This document shows positions 8,440 to 17,814 of a stretch of 64,000 bases of DNA, piece after piece. Made by a program: the position numbers and the translations under genes. This stretch comes from Anabaena catenula FACHB-362 (GTDB taxonomy: Bacteria; Cyanobacteriota; Cyanobacteriia; Cyanobacteriales; Nostocaceae), in NCBI RefSeq assembly GCF_014698735.1, contig NZ_JACJTQ010000015.1, positions 1 to 64,000 of the forward strand. Reading direction: 5' to 3'. Under the pieces are notes generated by a model. It had not been told where the DNA came from, did no database searches, and saw only the letters and a program-made list of their open reading frames with translations. Within the stretch, counting starts at the first letter, position 1. The number at the start of each line of letters is the position of its first letter.

Positions 8440-10383
8440 ATGACCATGCACAATTCCGTTGAATTCCAAGACGCATTTGATGTGATAGTCGTCGGTGCAG
8501 GTCACTCCGGTTGCGAAGCAGCTTTAGCTACTGCCCGCCTCGGTTGTCGGACTCTGCTTTTGACCCTTAATCTAGATAGAATCGCTTGGCAACCTTGTAA
8601 CCCAGCAGTGGGAGGCCCAGCCAAATCTCAATTAACCCATGAAGTAGATGCTTTGGGTGGAGAAATTGGCAAAGTCGCAGACCGCACCTATCTACAAAAA
8701 CGCATCCTCAACTCTTCACGAGGGCCTGCGGTGTGGGCATTACGAGCGCAAACCGATAAGCGCGAATATGCAACAGTCATGAAGACCATTGTCGAGAATC
8801 AAGAAAACTTGACAATTCGGGAAGGAATGGCCACCGACTTGGTGCTGGGTGCTAACGATGAAATTATCGGTGTGCAAACTTACTTTGGCATGGCGTTCCA
8901 ATGTAAAGCCTTAATTATCACCACCGGCACATTCTTGGGTGGTAAAATTTGGGTGGGCAACAAGTCAATGCCAGCAGGACGTGCGGGAGAATTTGCGGCT
9001 GAAGGATTGACAGAAACTCTCAATCGCTTAGGATTTGAAACAGGAAGATTAAAAACAGGAACACCGGCGCGGGTAGATAGACGCTCGGCAGACTACAGTA
9101 AAATGGAAATCCAGCCGGGGGATAAAGAAGTCCGCTGGTTTAGCTTTGACCCCCAAGCGTGGGTAGAACGGGAACAAATGGCTTGTTACATGACCCGAAC
9201 TACTGCGGAAACTCATCGCTTGATTCGGGAAAATTTGCACCTATCACCGGTTTATGGTGGTTGGGTGGAAGCGAAGGGGCCGCGTTATTGTCCGAGTATT
9301 GAAGATAAGATTGTGCGCTTTGCAGATAAAGAAAGCCACCAAATTTTTATTGAACCAGAAGGAAGAGATATTCCCGAATTATACATCCAAGGCTTTTCTA
9401 CAGGTTTACCAGAAAATCTGCAATTGTTGATGTTGCGGAGTCTTCCCGGTTTGGAAAACTGCGTGATGCTGCGTCCTGCCTATGCGGTGGAATATGATTA
9501 TATACCAGCAACTCAGTGTTATCCGACGTTGATGACGAAGAAGGTAGAAGGGCTATTTTGCGCCGGACAAATTAATGGAACAACCGGTTATGAAGAAGCT
9601 GCTGCTCAAGGTTTGGTAGCGGGAATTAATGCAGCCCGATTTGTGCGGGGTGAGGAAATGATTATTTTCCCCCGTGAGCAAAGTTACATTGGCACTTTGG
9701 TTGATGATTTGTGTACAAAGGATTTACGGGAACCTTACCGAATGCTGACAAGTAGGTCTGAATACCGCTTGTTACTGCGTTCTGATAATGCTGACCAACG
9801 GTTGACACCTTTAGGAAGAGAAATTGGTTTAATTGATGACCGTCGTTGGGATTTGTTTACTAGCAAACAAGAACAGATTACGGCAGAAAAAGAACGTCTG
9901 CATTCTACCAGAATTAAAGAACTGGAAGAAGTGGGGAGAGCGATCGCACAGGATACCCAACAAGTAATTAAAGGCTCAATTACCCTTGCTGACTTATTGC
10001 GTCGTCCAGGAATACATTATGTTGATTTAGAAAGGTACGGACTAGGTGACACCACCCTCAACCAAGCCGAAAAAGAAGGTGCAGAAATTGACATTAAATA
10101 TTCTGGATATCTAGTCAGACAGCAAAACCAAATCGAGCAAACTGCACGTCAAGCAAACCGCCAGTTACCATCTGATTTAGACTACACAACAATTGATACT
10201 CTTTCTAAAGAAGCCAGAGAAAAGCTCAACAAGGTAAAACCCCTCACAATTGGTCAAGCAGCACGAATTGGCGGAGTTAATCCAGCTGATATCAACGCCT
10301 TACTAATTTATTTAGAAATACGTAAAACCAAAACTCAGCCAGATTTTTCGGTACTAGTTTCCACCAAATATCACCAAGGGTGA
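8440..10383 (+). CDS. mnmG: tRNA uridine-5-carboxymethylaminomethyl synthesis enzyme MnmG (GidA)
   Basis: FAD-dependent enzyme that, with MnmE, installs the carboxymethylaminomethyl group at U34 of several tRNAs. The 647 residues are full length. The N-terminal FAD-binding motif is [16 protein letters not shown], followed by [22 protein letters not shown]. The second signature, [21 protein letters not shown], is near residue 375. The helical C-terminal domain ([21 protein letters not shown]) that contacts MnmE and tRNA is intact. The ATG at 8440 follows an AT-rich spacer of TAATTATTAAT repeats. It is a single gene, and HIP1 occurs within it at about 9948. Confidence 0.97.
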   Translation: MTMHNSVEFQDAFDVIVVGAGHSGCEAALATARLGCRTLLLTLNLDRIAWQPCNPAVGGPAKSQLTHEVDALGGEIGKVADRTYLQKRILNSSRGPAVWALRAQTDKREYATVMKTIVENQENLTIREGMATDLVLGANDEIIGVQTYFGMAFQCKALIITTGTFLGGKIWVGNKSMPAGRAGEFAAEGLTETLNRLGFETGRLKTGTPARVDRRSADYSKMEIQPGDKEVRWFSFDPQAWVEREQMACYMTRTTAETHRLIRENLHLSPVYGGWVEAKGPRYCPSIEDKIVRFADKESHQIFIEPEGRDIPELYIQGFSTGLPENLQLLMLRSLPGLENCVMLRPAYAVEYDYIPATQCYPTLMTKKVEGLFCAGQINGTTGYEEAAAQGLVAGINAARFVRGEEMIIFPREQSYIGTLVDDLCTKDLREPYRMLTSRSEYRLLLRSDNADQRLTPLGREIGLIDDRRWDLFTSKQEQITAEKERLHSTRIKELEEVGRAIAQDTQQVIKGSITLADLLRRPGIHYVDLERYGLGDTTLNQAEKEGAEIDIKYSGYLVRQQNQIEQTARQANRQLPSDLDYTTIDTLSKEAREKLNKVKPLTIGQAARIGGVNPADINALLIYLEIRKTKTQPDFSVLVSTKYHQG

Positions 10384-10598
10384 GTATAGTATAGGATAGG
10401 GGATCGGTATGATCGATGACATAAATTTGTGAAGTGATATTATCAATCATTTCCAAATCATTGTAGAATTTAATACCACTGCTTAATCAACTTATGTCCT
10501 CTGGGATTAAGTGATTGGCTGTTTGATTAAAAAAAACTCGATATTCCGGCAATCAAAGTGTCGTTTCCCCGTCCTAGCAGCTACAACCGAAGAAGTCT

Positions 10599-11819
10599 AT
10601 GATACCAGAAGCCAGCACCCATCTCACTATTTCGGAAGCATCAGAGGACTTAATCACCAATGAGCCTTGGTCGATAGAGACTTACGCTGAAGGCTTGATG
10701 GATGATATCTTCACCGATATTGATGACATTCTGGACGGTCGAAGGAAGCGGCCTGCCAAAACTGTGAGGACAGAATACCCCTCTGTACAAACAGTTACGG
10801 TGAAGATGCCAGAAGTTGTTTTACCACAAAGAGTACACCAAGCAGTCAAGGCGCTATCGCCAAGCAAAAACCAGCAAACAAGTACATTGGTACTCAACGC
10901 TCCCTCTGTGACAGCTATTAGTCCCAGGACTGAGCAAAAAAATCGTGGTTTAGATAAGCTGCTAATTCTGGGAGCGTCCTTGGGCTTGGCAATTGTCGGT
11001 ACAGTCTATCTAACAGAGTCGGGATTACTAACTAACCAATTGACTTCGCAGAGTCTGCCAACAGACCAACTAGCATCACCAGTGGCAATCAAACCAGACC
11101 CGCAAGCCGAGTTGGTTAATTATATGCTGGAAGCCCTGGCAGTGATAGACCAGCAAGGAGTAACCAATAATCAGACACCTGCTAAACCTGGATTTCCCGA
11201 TGTAAATCTGAACCAGACAAACGCTTTGGCTTTGCCCAATACCCAACCGTTGGGGAATCTACCACCACCTTTGGCTGCTAACAATGTCCCCCCAGTTCCG
11301 AGTCGGACAACAAATGTGATCGAACGGATTTATATCCCCGTTTATCAAGCGCCCCAACCTATGCGTCCCTTACCACCGGTTCCGCCAATTCTCCCACAGG
11401 GTTCTGCACCTAATACTGTACAACCAGTAGCCAAGCCGATACCGGAAAAAGTGTCAACTCCATCTGTGAAAACCCCAGTGACAGCTGCGAAGCCAGCGGT
11501 TAATCCTCAGCCACTGCGAATATTACCACCAAAACTACCTACGGCTAAACCAACTACACCAACAGCAGTTATAGAAAAAGCCCCAACTACTATCCAGCAA
11601 CAGGCATCTTTACCTGCCTATTCCGCAGAGTTAGAGGGATTGCTAGAATTGGGTAACAAATCTGCCGCTTTGTTTAAAATCGATGGCGTGACTCGCCGGA
11701 TTAACCTAGGAGAGAGTATTGGTTCTAGTGGCTGGACGCTAGTAGAGGTGAGTAACGGTGAGGCAATTATCCGTCGTAACGGTGAAGTGCGATCAATTTA
11801 CGCAGGGCATAAGTTGTAA
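10599..11819 (+). CDS. single-span membrane protein with proline-rich linker and GspC/PilP-like C-terminal domain
   Basis: The 406-residue protein has a cytoplasmic acidic N-terminus, one membrane span at about residues 125-145 (LLILGASLGLAIVGTVYL), a long proline/threonine-rich linker (about 220-340), and a compact C-terminal domain (ALFKIDGVTRRINLGESIG ... GEAIIRRNGEVRSIYAGHKL). That last domain resembles the GspC HR/PilP beta-fold used by pilus and secretion inner-membrane complexes. The topology also fits that role, but no pilus genes are adjacent, so function is inferred only. Gene symbol not assigned. Confidence 0.7.
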   Translation: MIPEASTHLTISEASEDLITNEPWSIETYAEGLMDDIFTDIDDILDGRRKRPAKTVRTEYPSVQTVTVKMPEVVLPQRVHQAVKALSPSKNQQTSTLVLNAPSVTAISPRTEQKNRGLDKLLILGASLGLAIVGTVYLTESGLLTNQLTSQSLPTDQLASPVAIKPDPQAELVNYMLEALAVIDQQGVTNNQTPAKPGFPDVNLNQTNALALPNTQPLGNLPPPLAANNVPPVPSRTTNVIERIYIPVYQAPQPMRPLPPVPPILPQGSAPNTVQPVAKPIPEKVSTPSVKTPVTAAKPAVNPQPLRILPPKLPTAKPTTPTAVIEKAPTTIQQQASLPAYSAELEGLLELGNKSAALFKIDGVTRRINLGESIGSSGWTLVEVSNGEAIIRRNGEVRSIYAGHKL

Positions 11820-12375
11820 AACTCCTCCTAGTAGTCTGTCAACCCAAAAATGACGGGTGAAGGCAGGCAGGAGGCGCTCTTGAGGTAGAGGAAGCAGGGG
11901 AAGAATATAATTTTTTTCCTATCATTACCCGTCCAAATAAATTTGACGGACACTAGCACGATATAAATTCATCTGAGATTTATCTGCGTACTCTTCTCTT
12001 CTCCTATCGGAGACGCTGCGCGTTGGCGTTAGCCTCGCTTTTGGCGATACGGGAAGCCACCGGTAGGGTGTCTATATCTGCGGTAGTTGTCCTTGAAAAT
12101 TTATTCTTTGCAACTTCATCTTCAGAAATGTCTGACTCAGAAAATAAATGCATACTTCTAGCAATCCTAAAGTTTTATCTAGGATTGCTATATATTTTCT
12201 CTATCAAATTTGTCTTTCAATTATAAATTTGTAAGATTCACATTTACAGGAATTGAAATAAATTGCTATATTGAGATTTACTAAATAATTTAGCAATAAA
12301 TATTTAGTTTTTTATAAAGTCCACATAGAAACTTTAACTCACATTCTCACAAAAGTCAATTTACTAAAAAGCCTT
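11820..12375. other. intergenic region with dispersed repeat
   Basis: No gene is supported. At about 12001-12056 it holds a GC-rich dispersed repeat (CGGAGACGCTGCGCGTTGGCG...) of a family also present, inverted and more complete, at 13150-13225. The short ORF at 12023-12226 begins inside that repeat and is not believed. Confidence 0.6.
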
Positions 12376-12906
12376 ATGTCCAATTTTAATTCATCATTTA
12401 ATGTAACCGTTCAGGCTCATAAAGAGCATTCATTCATAAAAAATTCCCGAAATGTGATGGAAATGTTAGTGGTAGAGGAAGTAGAAAAACAAATTCAATC
12501 CTTACCCTTGAAAACTGCTAACTACATTAAAGCATCGGAAGTAGTTGCTTATGCATTGAATCGTTTGCCCAGCCTCTATGCTACTAGTAAAAGAGGGTGG
12601 CAGCGGCAGTGGCATCATGGAAAAACAGAGTTGTATCAGCAAATTTCCACAGCTGTGCGTCAGGGAATGGCAGCTGTACAACGAGATCCACTCCGTATTA
12701 ACGAACCTCTAAATTTCCCAGAAGATCAGGCTGCACAGACTGCTTTGGAAGGACTAAAAGTATTACTGCAACGTGAAGATATATCATGGGACAACCTCAA
12801 CAATGTGGTTGAACAAACCTTGCTCAACACACTAAAAGGGAATATAACTTGGAGCAATGGTCGTTCAGACAATCAAAAATTTGACTGGGAAAAGCATCGA
12901 CAGTAG
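12376..12906 (+). CDS. ComFB-family protein (cyclic dinucleotide receptor-like, CdgR/ComFB)
   Basis: The 176-residue protein has a ComFB domain: NVMEMLVVEEVEKQIQSLP, NYIKASEVVAYALNRLPSLYATS, then a helical tail. Family members in cyanobacteria have been described as c-di-GMP (and c-di-AMP) binding effectors affecting cell size, motility or competence. Nucleotide binding here is inferred from that. The signature ALNRLPxLYATS is intact. There is no operon partner; the gene is separated from convergent dnaX by a repeat-containing spacer. Confidence 0.85.
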   Translation: MSNFNSSFNVTVQAHKEHSFIKNSRNVMEMLVVEEVEKQIQSLPLKTANYIKASEVVAYALNRLPSLYATSKRGWQRQWHHGKTELYQQISTAVRQGMAAVQRDPLRINEPLNFPEDQAAQTALEGLKVLLQREDISWDNLNNVVEQTLLNTLKGNITWSNGRSDNQKFDWEKHRQ

Positions 12907-13289
12907 GTAAATAATTATCATTGAATAAGGCTATTCTTGCAGGGGGCAAAAGGGTCTTATTGCGCTGACTTACTTAACTGGAGAATGATTTTATTGGGGA
13001 GAGATGGGGTACTCAACGCAGTAAGATGACCAAATGCCCGATTCCAATTCAACAAATAAATTGATTGATTAAGTACCTCAGCAAGCCCTAATTATATATT
13101 TAGCCAAAGAATAAAAATCGCTGTATTCCTTTACTGTTGACTGCGATGCACTCTCGCTTGCCGTACTACGGACAGGCTGCGCCAACGCGGAGCGTCTCGT
13201 TCACGCAGTGTCTCCGACAGGAGAAGAGAAGTGTTCCCTATTCCCTATTCCCTCCCCTAAATATGCAATTTATTTTGCACGACTACTTA
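12907..13289. other. intergenic region with repeats between convergent genes
   Basis: It holds the GC-rich dispersed repeat at 13150-13225 (GCTTGCCGTACTACGGACAG...GGAGACACTG type) and a heptameric STRR, (ATTCCCT)n, at 13234-13253. No ORF is supported. Confidence 0.6.
13150..13225. repeat. GC-rich dispersed repeat
   Basis: GCTGCGCCAACGCGGAGCG and GGAGACACTG-type strings stand out from the AT-rich surroundings and recur in part, on the other strand, at 12001-12056. This sort of repeat is common in Nostoc genomes. Function unknown. Confidence 0.55.
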
Positions 13290-16200
13290 TTAGTCATAAT
13301 CATATTCTGATTCATATATCTCAAGATCTACTGAAACCCTAGTATCAGATAAATCTAAAGCATCATCTGTGAGGCGGATGATTTCCCCAGAAAAAAATTG
13401 TGCCAGACTTTTAGCCGCATTTGCTACTTCATCATGATCCCAATTTGTCGCAGGTGCTTGAATTGGTGACGGAGACAGGGTTTGTATTGGGGCTGTATTC
13501 GTCGCTACGGGTTCAGTTTTTGTTGGTGCTGGTGCTGCTGGGGTTGGTTGTGGTACGGCTGCTGGTGCTGGTTCTGGAGGTTGAATTTGCTGGTTGTAAT
13601 TAGGGACTGGTGGCTGTTGGACGCGAGTAGAATCTTGTGGTGGAGGATTTTTTCTGGCTGAGGTAAGTGTTGAAGAAGTTAATTTTTCCAGACATACCTG
13701 GATTTCTCTCTGGAAAGTTTGCTGAAAAGCAGAGGTAATTATAGGCAGATCAGATTTACCTTTCTCATACCATGCTTGTTTAATAGCAATACGTGCCACA
13801 ACACCATCAAAGTCCATAAGTTGGCTCATTTGACGTAGCATTTCCCTCCTTGAGGCTGGTTGAAGGTTAGCTAGTACCTGTTGCCACACTTGAGTTAAGT
13901 CATACTGTGATCCTGCCACAACTTCTTGTGAGGGTGCTGTGGAAATCGTTACAGGTGGTGGAGTATGTACAGGTTCTGGTGGTGGTGAAGATACTGTATT
14001 AGGTGTTGAGTTGTGATTGGCTGGGGTATAAGCCGGTGGGGATACAGAATTAACTGCGACATTGTGATTTGTTTGGGCATAGGCTACTGGGGGTGGAGAT
14101 ACCGCAGGTGTATTCACTCGTTGAGGTACACTTGGCGCTGACGGCTGAATATTGGCACTGGGTAACAATCCCAGTAGTGTGACTTCTAACCACAAACGGG
14201 GCTGAGTAGTGTTTTTAAGTTGGACTTCTGCTGTCCGCAGGTGTTGCTGTCCGCGCAATATTGTGGTTATGTCTAACCTTTGGGCAGAGTTAACTAATGC
14301 AGTCCAGGTTTGCTGAGTACAAGCAACTAAATCTTGACGATGAGGGGCAGTTTTAGCAATTAGTAAATCCCGGTAGAAAGCAGCCAAATTTTGGAGAATG
14401 GTGAGGGGTTCTCTACCTCGATCTAGGATTTTTCTGGTAGAGTCTAGCACGACTTCAGGATTATCTTGTGCGATCGCATCTAATAAACCTAACAAATCCT
14501 GTTCACTAACTGAACCTACCAAATCCCAAACTTGTTCTGGCGTAACTTCTCCAGCCACCAGTGCTAATTGATCAAGTAGACTTTCTGCATCTCTTAACCC
14601 CCCTTGAGCAATTTGTCCCACTAAGGTAAGAGAATCATGGGCAATATTAATGCTTTCTTTAGCGGCAATATGGGTTAAATGCTTTACCATCGCCTCTAAC
14701 TGAATACGTCTAAAGTCAAACCTTTGACAGCGGGAAATAATTGTTGGTAATACACGCTGCGGGTCTGTTGTCGCTAGGACAAAAACAACGTGCTTTGGTG
14801 GTTCTTCCAGTGTCTTTAGTAACGCATTAAATGCGGCGGTACTGAGCATATGACAGTTATGAACCAGAAGCCCATTAGCTATAAAGTTATGGTTATCCTC
14901 AACTTCAATATCATAGACTCGTTCAACTCCAGCGAGGTGAACAGATTCGACCTTCTCCAAACTTGTAGTCCATTGCGGGTATGGAATATCGTTTAAGGTC
15001 TGCCAACCATTTTCGACTGGTACTTGCTCCCATCCATATGTAGTTGTACTGCTTCCCTGTGCTACTTCTGGTGTAAAACTTTGTTGCTGCTGGGTATCCC
15101 ATTGCTGTAAGCCAGGTAGCAATAAGTTGATTTTCTGTGGCTGAGAATCCTTCTGTATGTAGTTGAATTTGTGGGCTTCCTTCTGGACTGAGGCTGAGTG
15201 ATCCATCATCACAAAACCACCAAGCAAGTCCTTCTGGAGTAATTTTATTGAGCCATTCCATTGAGACAATTTTTTTATCCCTACTCGGTTTAACGATGTC
15301 AAACACTTCTTGGAGTTGGGGATGACAACCTGTGTTGCAGGTAACTGAGATTTTACCGTATCCTTGATTTGCTGTAACTCGTAACTTTGGACGCAGTTCT
15401 GCAAGACGAAAGGCTTTGTATTCCAACCAATCTTGTTGACTTTCTGCGTGTGTCCAAGACAATCTAGGGAATCTACTGTGTTTGTTGGGGTAGCCGATAG
15501 AGCAATCTCCCAGTAACGTTCCGTAGATGAGTCCGAGTGCATCAGGTTGTATAAAGGCTGTATTAGCAAGGAAATTCTCTGTTCTGAGTTCCCAATTTCC
15601 GTGTCCTTTTTTGTAAGGATGTCTTGTCCAGTGAGATTGGATGCTGGTAATTCCCTTTCCCTTTTGTTGTAAAAAGTTTGGGATATCAAGTTTTTCTCCA
15701 CATCCACAAGCACAGAACGGTTGAAGTAATTGGGCTTGTTTGATAATTGATTCCAAATCGTATGATTTTTGCCCGTATGTATTGCCTTTAAACTGGTGTC
15801 CGCTAACGAATCTTCGGATGCGTCCATCAATGCCAAATTTGTAAATGAGAGCGCCGCATCCACACTCACAGGGGATAGTATCTTCACACCTTCTTTTACG
15901 TCTCTTGCTGGTATCCATCCCTGCTCTGTTCTGATTAAATGATTACCTGTACATCTAATTTCCCGGTTAGTGGTTTTGATGATTAAGGTTTGCTTTTCTC
16001 CTTGGTCTAACCAACGGACAATTTTCTTAAATTCCCACTTGCCAGATGAATCATTGTAGCTAAGGGCTTTCTTACCTTTGATACTGGGGTTATCAATACG
16101 GACAAGTCCTACATCAGTTAAAACCAATGAATCTCCGGACAAGCATTCGTCAATTACATAAACCTTATACCGACACTGCACAGGGGCAAACTGCGCCTTT

Positions 16201-16532
16201 TCAATCAATTCGCGGATATTATCGACACCAGTGTTACTGGCTGCATCTATTTCAATTACGTCCAAAGAATAACCTTTAGTAATGCCTTGACAACTATCGC
16301 AAACTCCACAGGGTTCAGCAGTTGGGCTGTTACTTTTAAGACAATTCAAAGATTTGGCTAAAATCCGGGCGCTAGAAGTTTTACCCGTACCTCTGGGGCC
16401 AGTGAACAAATAGGCAGGAGCGATTTTAGAGGAGCTAATCGCATTGGTGAGGGTGGTAGCGATCGCCTCTTGTCCCACCAGTTCAGCAAAATTCTTGGGG
16501 CGATACTTGTGGTGCAGGGGTTCGTAAGACAT
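13290..16532 (-). CDS. dnaX: DNA polymerase III subunit gamma/tau (DnaX) interrupted by an intein
   Basis: Clamp-loader ATPase precursor of 1080 residues; removing the 430-residue intein leaves a 650-residue DnaX. The N-terminal extein has MSYEPLHHKYRPKNF, Walker A GPRGTGKTS and a Cys4 zinc module (CLKSNSPTAEPCGVCDSC). The intein splits the Walker B box between VIDE and CHML. The C-terminal extein continues with TLEEPPKHVVFVLATTD (sensor region) and domain III. A Pro/Thr-rich tau-type linker and a C-terminal domain follow. The ATG at 16532 is preferred to a TTG at 16547 because DnaX normally begins MSYEPL. The gene needs protein splicing to make active protein. Confidence 0.96.
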   Translation of the reverse strand: MSYEPLHHKYRPKNFAELVGQEAIATTLTNAISSSKIAPAYLFTGPRGTGKTSSARILAKSLNCLKSNSPTAEPCGVCDSCQGITKGYSLDVIEIDAASNTGVDNIRELIEKAQFAPVQCRYKVYVIDECLSGDSLVLTDVGLVRIDNPSIKGKKALSYNDSSGKWEFKKIVRWLDQGEKQTLIIKTTNREIRCTGNHLIRTEQGWIPARDVKEGVKILSPVSVDAALSFTNLALMDASEDSLADTSLKAIHTGKNHTIWNQLSNKPNYFNRSVLVDVEKNLISQTFYNKRERELPASNLTGQDILTKKDTEIGNSEQRISLLIQPLYNLMHSDSSTERYWEIALSATPTNTVDSLDCLGHTQKVNKIGWNTKPFVLQNCVQSYELQQIKDTVKSQLPATQVVIPNSKKCLTSLNRVGIKKLSQWNGSIKLLQKDLLGGFVMMDHSASVQKEAHKFNYIQKDSQPQKINLLLPGLQQWDTQQQQSFTPEVAQGSSTTTYGWEQVPVENGWQTLNDIPYPQWTTSLEKVESVHLAGVERVYDIEVEDNHNFIANGLLVHNCHMLSTAAFNALLKTLEEPPKHVVFVLATTDPQRVLPTIISRCQRFDFRRIQLEAMVKHLTHIAAKESINIAHDSLTLVGQIAQGGLRDAESLLDQLALVAGEVTPEQVWDLVGSVSEQDLLGLLDAIAQDNPEVVLDSTRKILDRGREPLTILQNLAAFYRDLLIAKTAPHRQDLVACTQQTWTALVNSAQRLDITTILRGQQHLRTAEVQLKNTTQPRLWLEVTLLGLLPSANIQPSAPSVPQRVNTPAVSPPPVAYAQTNHNVAVNSVSPPAYTPANHNSTPNTVSSPPPEPVHTPPPVTISTAPSQEVVAGSQYDLTQVWQQVLANLQPASRREMLRQMSQLMDFDGVVARIAIKQAWYEKGKSDLPIITSAFQQTFQREIQVCLEKLTSSTLTSARKNPPPQDSTRVQQPPVPNYNQQIQPPEPAPAAVPQPTPAAPAPTKTEPVATNTAPIQTLSPSPIQAPATNWDHDEVANAAKSLAQFFSGEIIRLTDDALDLSDTRVSVDLEIYESEYDYD
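14856..16145 (-). other. DnaX intein (430 residues), splicing residues intact
   Basis: In the dnaX frame the intein starts at Cys (codon 16145-16143) with block A CLSGDSLVLT. Block B is CTGNHLIRTEQGWIPA, block F VYDIEVEDNHNFIA, and block G NGLLVHN followed by Cys+1 of the extein. All nucleophiles (Cys1, block B Thr/His, penultimate His, terminal Asn, Cys+1) are present, so splicing should work. The ~300 residues between blocks B and F are Ser/Gln/Asn-rich in this frame and have no LAGLIDADG motif. That DNA instead encodes an endonuclease in another frame. Inteins at this DnaX site are known in cyanobacteria such as Synechocystis. Confidence 0.95.
14923..15918 (-). CDS. LAGLIDADG homing endonuclease nested out of frame inside the DnaX intein
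   Basis: A 331-residue ORF in the -1 frame relative to dnaX, wholly within the intein. The N-terminus is basic and has two CxCGCG...GH modules (residues ~17-41 and ~69-106), a zinc-ribbon-like pattern seen in homing endonucleases. Then come LAGLIDADG motif 1, ALGLIYGTLLGDCSIG (D138), LSWTHAESQQDWLEYK, and motif 2, EGLAWWFCDDGSLSL (D237/D238), followed by YNYIWMGASTSRKWL. Both catalytic acids are present, so it may be active. The ATG lies in intein block B; an in-frame TAA ten codons upstream excludes a longer N-terminus. The TGA lies at the start of block F. Expression needs internal initiation or a -1 frameshift; no good Shine-Dalgarno is seen. Confidence 0.88.
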   Translation of the reverse strand: MDTSKRRKRRCEDTIPCECGCGALIYKFGIDGRIRRFVSGHQFKGNTYGQKSYDLESIIKQAQLLQPFCACGCGEKLDIPNFLQQKGKGITSIQSHWTRHPYKKGHGNWELRTENFLANTAFIQPDALGLIYGTLLGDCSIGYPNKHSRFPRLSWTHAESQQDWLEYKAFRLAELRPKLRVTANQGYGKISVTCNTGCHPQLQEVFDIVKPSRDKKIVSMEWLNKITPEGLAWWFCDDGSLSLSPEGSPQIQLHTEGFSATENQLIATWLTAMGYPAATKFYTRSSTGKQYNYIWMGASTSRKWLADLKRYSIPAMDYKFGEGRICSPRWS

Positions 16533-16764
16533 GGAGAGCAATTTCAATGCCTTGGTTTAGTTGATTTTATAGCACCCAGTAGAGTTTGGGGTTTCACTAT
16601 TTTAGCAACTCATGGCAATTTCCCTTGGGAAAAATTATTTTCAGTATATTTACAGATTAACAACTAATTAATGTTATTTTTAGTATTTATCATCCCTAAA
16701 CGGCAATCCCCAATGAATAGCCGCTTGTCACCGACATCGCTAAAATTTTAAGAAGCAACACTCA

Positions 16765-17433
16765 ATGGTGCAGAAGATGCTCAAGCGGCTAATTCAGTGG
16801 CTCAGAAAATTTTGTCAGCGCTTGTTTGGAAGCAAAAAAAATCCCATTCCAGCGAAAGAGAACGTAGATAAAAAAGTAGCACCACCCCTAACTGATACGG
16901 ATCTAGAATTTCTGTTCACAGAACTTTTAGCAGGCGTTCAGCAAGCTAGAGGTCAGGCTTGGGCGCAAAACTGGTTACATAAAATTGAGCATCGCGTCAG
17001 TACCCAACGCTGGATAGAGTGGTTAGAGCGCTTTGGCAAAAGATTATTAGAATCGCGTACACCTAATAATGAATTAGCCGCGAGGTTAGTGTATTTAGGC
17101 GAATTGGGTGTCGGACAAATTGGAGATCTTGCCTATGATATTGGAATGCAACTGTTGACACGCAATCAAGGCGAACCAATTTGGGAATATGACGGGCCAG
17201 ATACTATTAGCCAAATTATCTCAGCACCAATCATCTCTCCTGCACCCGAAGAAGCCGATGATGAAAATTTGCCAGAGGGAGAATACCAAACTGTCACCTT
17301 GGATGAATTGTTTGTCATGTTGCAGCAAGATGAAACTCTCCGCCAGCAAATTGCCCAACAACTAGAAATTGAAACAGATGATCCACAAGTTATTATCCAG
17401 ATGTTGATCAACCAATCTCAGGTAGAGGAGTGA
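16765..17433 (+). CDS. protein of unknown function sharing the N-terminal domain of the neighbouring TPR-CHAT protein
   Basis: The 222-residue protein begins with an amphipathic basic segment (MLKRLIQWLRKFCQRLFG), possibly membrane-associating. The next ~130 residues are clearly homologous to residues 1-140 of the downstream TPR-CHAT protein: LTDTDLEFLFTELLAGVQQARG, RWIEWLERFGKRLLES and LGELGVGQIGDLAYDIGMQLL. The acidic C-terminus (DELFVMLQQDETLRQQIAQQ) resembles residues ~260-285 of the neighbour. No enzyme motif is visible. The two genes likely arose by partial duplication and may act together. Confidence 0.65.
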   Translation: MVQKMLKRLIQWLRKFCQRLFGSKKNPIPAKENVDKKVAPPLTDTDLEFLFTELLAGVQQARGQAWAQNWLHKIEHRVSTQRWIEWLERFGKRLLESRTPNNELAARLVYLGELGVGQIGDLAYDIGMQLLTRNQGEPIWEYDGPDTISQIISAPIISPAPEEADDENLPEGEYQTVTLDELFVMLQQDETLRQQIAQQLEIETDDPQVIIQMLINQSQVEE

Positions 17434-17814
17434 TATCTAGGGAAGGTTAAACACTTATAGTTAGGGAACCGCGCGGGGACACAGGGGGACGGGTCGAGGT
17501 TTTTGATATAGCAGATTGCAGATCAATGAGGTACAGAATATAAATTGAAACCTAGACACCAAGCCAGTTTTACTCCTGACTCCTGACTCCTGACTCCTGA
17601 ATTCTGCTGTAAGTAGTTAAGCGAACATAATGTGAATTCTTTCTGACCGGAAATTGAGATGAACAGCCGGAAAAATCCAGGATTACTGAAAACTTTTTGT
17701 ATAGTTTTTTCACCTTATTAACATGGTTTTACCTCAATTGCCTAATCTGTTAAGTAATTCATGATTTTTTTTGACACAACGATGGCTACAATCTAGGAGA
17801 GAGAAAATCCAAGA
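17434..17814. other. intergenic region with STRR
   Basis: It contains the heptameric STRR (ACTCCTG)4 at 17572-17600. The AT-rich part just upstream of 17815 probably carries the promoter for the TPR-CHAT gene, but no clear -35/-10 pair is asserted. No ORF. Confidence 0.5.
17572..17600. repeat. heptameric STRR (ACTCCTG)n
   Basis: Four head-to-tail copies of ACTCCTG. Heptameric STRRs are characteristic of heterocystous cyanobacteria. Confidence 0.85.

Noticed and set aside
12023-12226. 67-codon + strand ORF
   Set aside because: It begins inside a GC-rich dispersed repeat, has no homology-like features and a hydrophobic AT-driven tail.
15850-15955. Slippery heptamer placing ribosomes into the nested endonuclease frame
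   Set aside because: I found no X-XXY-YYZ heptamer between the TAA upstream of the endonuclease frame and its ATG; internal initiation remains possible.
13290-16532. Programmed frameshift producing gamma from dnaX, as in E. coli
   Set aside because: No A-AAA-AAG type slippery site with a stem was seen; the Pro-rich linker alone is not evidence.
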